Below, in pieces: positions 5,223 through 6,018 of a stretch of 6,018 nt of DNA. The notes beneath the pieces are model-generated. The model did not search any database. It was not told the origin of the DNA and saw nothing but the letters and a program-made list of their open reading frames with translations. The position numbers were made by a program, and so were the translations under genes. Numbering within the stretch: position 1 is the stretch's first letter; every line of letters starts with the position of its first letter. Origin of the DNA: Demequinaceae bacterium UBA4004 (GTDB lineage: Bacteria; Actinomycetota; Actinomycetes; Actinomycetales; Demequinaceae); contig DGBM01000051.1 in NCBI GenBank assembly GCA_002384765.1, positions 9,030-15,047 on the forward strand, given 5' to 3'.

Positions 5223-6018
5223 GACCGCTCCTCGGGCTTGACTAGGGGAAACAGAATGGTCTCGCGGATTCCAAGACCGGTGAGGGCCATCAGCAGTCGG
5301 TCGATCCCCATGCCCAGACCACCCGCGGGCGGCATGCCGTGCTCCATCGCCGTGAGGAAGTCCTCGTCCAGCCGCATCGCCTCGGCGTCGCCCAACGCGG
5401 CCATGCGCGCCTGCTGCGCGAAGCGCTCCCGCTGTATCACGGGGTCCACCAACTCGGAGTAGGCGGTCGCCAATTCGAAGCCGCTCACATACAGGTCCCA
5501 CTTTTCCACGAGGCCCTCGGTGGTGCGGTGGTCGCGCGTCAGCGGACTCGTCTCGACCGGGAAGTCCTTGACGAACGTGGGGGCCGTGAGCCCGGCGCCC
5601 ACATGGTGTTCCCACAGCTCCTCCACGAGCTTGCCGTGGTTCGCCTGCTTGGGGTCGACGGAAATGTCGCCTAAATCGCACAGCCTGAGCAAGTCCTCGA
5701 CGGAGGTGTGCGGAGAAATCTCGCGGCCCAGGGCCTCCGACAGGGAACCATAGAGCGTGATCGAGGGCCATTCGCCGCCGAGGTCGTATTCCTCGCCATG
5801 AGCGTGCATCACCGTCGTGGAACCAAACAGGTCCGTGGCGGCCGTTTGCACCAGATCCTGCGTCAGTGTCGCCATCGTGGAGTAATCGCCATACGCCTCG
5901 TAGGCCTCCAACATGGAAAACTCCGGCGAGTGCGAGGAATCCGCGCCCTCGTTGCGGAAATTCCGGTTGATCTCGAATACCTTCTCGATGCCGCCAACAA
6001 CGGCGCGCTTGAGAAATA
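5219..6018 (-). CDS. lysS: Lysyl-tRNA synthetase class II, C-terminal part (5' end outside window)
   Basis: The last 265 residues of a class II lysyl-tRNA synthetase, which charges tRNA-Lys with lysine using ATP in the cytosol. The frame is open to the right edge, so the N-terminal OB-fold anticodon-binding domain and motif 1 lie outside. Motif 2 is present ([20 protein letters not shown], with the Phe-Arg-x-Glu core), followed by [11 protein letters not shown]. Further on are [31 protein letters not shown] for lysine recognition, and motif 3 [16 protein letters not shown] with the conserved Gly-x-Asp-Arg. It ends with the standard LFPLVKPEE tail, so the C-terminus is intact. A LysX-type fusion (lysine attached to lipid) cannot be excluded without the N-terminus, but the lsr2 neighbour favours the housekeeping enzyme. 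Confidence 0.96.
   Translation of the reverse strand, partial: FLKRAVVGGIEKVFEINRNFRNEGADSSHSPEFSMLEAYEAYGDYSTMATLTQDLVQTAATDLFGSTTVMHAHGEEYDLGGEWPSITLYGSLSEALGREISPHTSVEDLLRLCDLGDISVDPKQANHGKLVEELWEHHVGAGLTAPTFVKDFPVETSPLTRDHRTTEGLVEKWDLYVSGFELATAYSELVDPVIQRERFAQQARMAALGDAEAMRLDEDFLTAMEHGMPPAGGLGMGIDRLLMALTGLGIRETILFPLVKPEERS

Noticed and set aside
5034..5771. 245-codon minus-strand frame that includes the small membrane protein at its end
   Set aside because: Most of it is an off-frame reading of lysS. Only the part from the ATG at 5222, after the lysS stop, looks like a real protein.

Overview
The window is about 6 kb of high-GC DNA with actinobacterial gene content: Lsr2, a class II lysyl-tRNA synthetase followed by lsr2, PhoU, and a cofactor-dependent phosphoglycerate mutase. 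The GC-rich third codon positions also produce long antisense shadow frames. A member of Actinomycetota, perhaps Micrococcales, is likely; the finer placement is a guess.

Left part, plus strand (1-1653): the 3' end of a transaldolase-family gene, a 237-bp gap containing a 42-codon ORF with a strong Shine-Dalgarno and a signal-peptide-like start, then a complete zinc-dependent medium-chain alcohol/polyol dehydrogenase. This looks like the tail of a sugar or sugar-alcohol catabolic cassette whose substrate cannot be read from this window.

Middle (1654-3342): a regulatory region with TTCACC-like repeats at 11-nt spacing (a candidate PHO box) and a perfect 14-bp tandem duplication precedes phoU (+). 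phoU converges on gpmA (-), and a perfect 14-bp stem-loop terminator lies between them.

Right part, minus strand (3422-6018): reading with transcription from the right edge, the C-terminal half of lysS, a 62-aa single-pass membrane protein whose start overlaps the lysS stop, a small terminator-like hairpin, lsr2 with a GTG start, a beta-propeller lactonase, and gpmA. lysS-lsr2 is the classic actinobacterial neighbourhood, but the clpC gene often found beyond lsr2 is replaced here by the lactonase and gpmA.

Functionally the window mixes housekeeping genes (lysS, gpmA), global regulation (lsr2, phoU) and accessory carbon metabolism (transaldolase, dehydrogenase, lactonase). I see no mobile element, CRISPR array, tRNA or rRNA, and no clear evidence of a new multi-gene system. 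The most interesting signals are regulatory and small-ORF features.
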